From an uncultured Bacteroidota bacterium (lineage in GTDB: Bacteria > Bacteroidota > Bacteroidia > NS11-12g > UBA955), in NCBI GenBank assembly GCA_903879775.1, contig CAIRMY010000231.1, forward strand, positions 1 through 7,790: a stretch of 7,790 nucleotides of DNA, read 5' to 3'. The translations under genes were made by a program, and so were the position numbers. Shown here piece after piece: positions 5,949 through 7,790 of the stretch (its first letter is position 1; each line of letters opens with the position of its first letter). A model generated the notes under the pieces. That model made no database searches and was not told the origin of the DNA. It saw only the letters and a program-made list of their open reading frames with translations.

Positions 5949-7790
5949 TTAACCGCCATGCGGCATTCCACCTGGCATTGGCATGCCACCAGGGAACATC
6001 ATCATTTTTTTATCTTTATCATCAGATTTAGCACCCAATTGTTTCAATGTATAAGTGTATGTTATCATTGCATACCTTGTTAAAACTTTTGTTCTTACAT
6101 CTTCAAAATAAGATTGAGTTATATTTCGGGTAATTGCCCTATTTTGATTGAATAAATCATAAACTGTGAATCTTAATTCAGACTGATTATTCTTTCCAAA
6201 TTTTTTACCCAAACCAATATTCAATAAATAATATGATTGATTCAAGGTAGATGTTAAACCCGAAAATAACTGATGTGTAATATCTGTGCTTACAACCCAT
6301 TTATTCGTAGGGTTGATGGTCATTCTAATTTGTGAATTTTGATTCACATAATTTTGATCCATAGACCTTTGCAAAGTATTTGATACAAAATTAATTGATG
6401 TTGTACTCATAATTGTTAAATCAACTTTACTCAAATTTGTACCCAAAACAAGACCAAAACTTCCAGAGGGATTTCTTGCATAGTTTGCTTTTGCTTCATC
6501 TAAACCAACTTTAATCATACTTGGTGTTTGCGTAAAATTCAATCCACCATTCATGTTCATATTGATTTTGCCTTTAAAAAATGGTCTGCCATACGTTCCA
6601 AATAACCGAATACTGTAATATCCATCCATATTAATTGCCTGCGATAGCTGAGAACCACGATTTAACTGATATGAGCCATTAACTCCTATTGAAACATCTA
6701 AAGGTCCGTTGTTTGCTATTTGAGTGAGTGAGGTGATATAATTACGTGTGTAAGTGGCATTGATTAAGAAAAACTTATTTGATGATTTCTCCATATCTAC
6801 ACTGAAATACCTTAATGTTAAATTATGTTGAAAATCTTGATCTAATTTTTGATTCCCAATGGTTATTTGTTGGAGATTCGAATTATTGATTACTTCTTGC
6901 AATTGATCTACCGATGGGGCATTGTTACTCGCACGGTAATTTAAACGCAAATTCTTCTTCATCCCTATTTTATATCGAACACTCACATTCGGTAAAACAG
7001 AATAAAACACCTTGTTTACAGATGTTAAATATGGAAATTCCTGATCTCCATTTAACGTTGCAACTTGTCCATTTACACCTATACTTGTGTTCCATTTATA
7101 ATTCTGATATTGATATTGCGTTCCTATTGAATGACTTACATAACCATTGTTAAATCGACTCGATAAAAATGTATCTACATTGTAAATGTCTGAATTCATT
7201 AAAATTGGGGTTTTGTTTAAACGATCACTTCCATTCAAATTGTAGTTTAAATTATAAGAAAATGCCAATAAATGATTGCTATCTAAACCTTCTGTGAATG
7301 TTGTATTCGCCGACAAGGTTTTTCCAAATTTTTCAGTATTCACCCTTTGCAATTTTACGGTATCAGTTTGAACCGAACCCAATAAAATTTCTGATTCATT
7401 GGTTATCTTATTCAACCCAATTTGATTCGTAAATCCTGGATTAACATTCACCGACAATGTTCTACCTTTTTTCAAGTATGAATGCATCCAATTTAAATTC
7501 AATCCACCATTAAGGCCATTTGATTGATTTAGGTTGATGTTGTTCAGTGCATTTTGAAAGGTTAAGGATAATTCAGGATTATAAGTGATACCATATAATG
7601 GATTATTTTTATCATTTGATTGAATGGTTAATCGCGGTTGAATGATCAATTTATTTACCGAATCTATTTTCCAATCAACTCTAAAATTAATTCTATGATT
7701 GATATTGGTTGTTAAACTTGAATCAAGCTCATTGTAATACAAACTTGGCTGTGTACTTGAACCGGTAACATAAATTCGATTTGTTTCACT
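5949..7790 (-). CDS. Outer-membrane beta-barrel (OMP_b-brl_3 / TonB-receptor-like) protein, 5' end outside the window
   Basis: The visible 613 residues are the C-terminal part of a large outer-membrane barrel of the Bacteroidota OMP_b-brl_3 kind. Long runs of alternating polar/hydrophobic strands with Asn/Gly-rich turns fill the sequence. The family signature is clear near the middle: NAPSVDQLQEVINNSN then ITIGNQKLDQDFQHNLTLRY (about 6800-6925), where the usual GNP is GNQ. The final strands FTVYDLFNQN and YAMITYTYTLKQLG close the barrel. A 13-residue charged segment and the tail MMMFPGGMPMPGGMPHGG follow. The reading frame stays open to the window edge (16 codons, SETNRIYVTGSSTQPS, before the TTG at 7742), so that TTG is an internal Leu codon and not the start. 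Family members are usually 800-950 residues, so the signal peptide, a carboxypeptidase-regulatory-like domain and a plug may lie upstream; this is inference. Substrate unknown. It is convergent with the cargo operon and shares its terminator. Confidence 0.9.
   Translation of the reverse strand, partial: SETNRIYVTGSSTQPSLYYNELDSSLTTNINHRINFRVDWKIDSVNKLIIQPRLTIQSNDKNNPLYGITYNPELSLTFQNALNNINLNQSNGLNGGLNLNWMHSYLKKGRTLSVNVNPGFTNQIGLNKITNESEILLGSVQTDTVKLQRVNTEKFGKTLSANTTFTEGLDSNHLLAFSYNLNYNLNGSDRLNKTPILMNSDIYNVDTFLSSRFNNGYVSHSIGTQYQYQNYKWNTSIGVNGQVATLNGDQEFPYLTSVNKVFYSVLPNVSVRYKIGMKKNLRLNYRASNNAPSVDQLQEVINNSNLQQITIGNQKLDQDFQHNLTLRYFSVDMEKSSNKFFLINATYTRNYITSLTQIANNGPLDVSIGVNGSYQLNRGSQLSQAINMDGYYSIRLFGTYGRPFFKGKINMNMNGGLNFTQTPSMIKVGLDEAKANYARNPSGSFGLVLGTNLSKVDLTIMSTTSINFVSNTLQRSMDQNYVNQNSQIRMTINPTNKWVVSTDITHQLFSGLTSTLNQSYYLLNIGLGKKFGKNNQSELRFTVYDLFNQNRAITRNITQSYFEDVRTKVLTRYAMITYTYTLKQLGAKSDDKDKKMMMFPGGMPMPGGMPHGG

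Noticed and set aside
5777..5989. Minus-strand frame of 70 codons across the terminator
   Set aside because: It crosses the perfect palindromic terminator and overlaps the ends of both convergent genes, and its low-complexity Lys/Phe stretch is simply the translated palindrome.
6914..7153. Plus-strand frame of 79 codons
   Set aside because: It is antisense to conserved beta-barrel strands and shows no domain or start signal.

Overview
The window looks like chromosomal DNA of an AT-rich member of the Bacteroidota (Cytophaga/Chitinophaga/Flavobacterium-like). The evidence is a secreted protein with a gliding-motility-associated C-terminal domain (type IX secretion, type B signal), a second with a type A 'Por'-type C-terminal sorting domain, a DUF3078 protein, a large OMP_b-brl_3-type outer-membrane beta-barrel, and start sites with A/T-rich leaders and no Shine-Dalgarno. 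All four coding regions encode envelope or secreted proteins. No RNA gene, mobile element, CRISPR array or origin is visible.

Layout: (1) 46-1044, minus strand: DUF3078 protein with a signal peptide, probably an outer-membrane barrel. (2) 1045-1179: short divergent intergenic region that should hold both promoters; no convincing consensus promoter was found. (3) 1180-3978, plus strand: 932-residue secreted protein made of a signal peptide, a probable seven-bladed propeller, five tandem Cys-containing Ig/PKD-like modules of about 70 residues, and a type B sorting domain. (4) 4001-5869, plus strand, 22 bp further on and probably co-transcribed: 622-residue secreted protein made of a signal peptide, a jelly-roll (MAM/choice-of-anchor-J-like) domain, three Ig-like domains, a PKD domain and a type A sorting domain. 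(5) 5891-5932: a perfect 42-bp palindrome acting as a shared bidirectional terminator. (6) 5949 to beyond 7790, minus strand: C-terminal 613 residues of an outer-membrane beta-barrel/TonB-receptor-like protein, with its 5' end outside the window.

How they may work together (inference): the two plus-strand genes look like a pair of cell-surface or extracellular adhesin-like proteins exported by the type IX system, one through each class of C-terminal signal. The two minus-strand genes are outer-membrane proteins whose link to the pair is only positional. No enzyme active site is recognisable. I do not see a clearly new system. The points most worth a second look are the paired type A/type B cargo operon, the propeller-plus-five-module architecture, a 12-bp inverted repeat inside the signal-peptide codons of the first cargo gene, and the Met/Pro/Gly/His tail of the beta-barrel protein.
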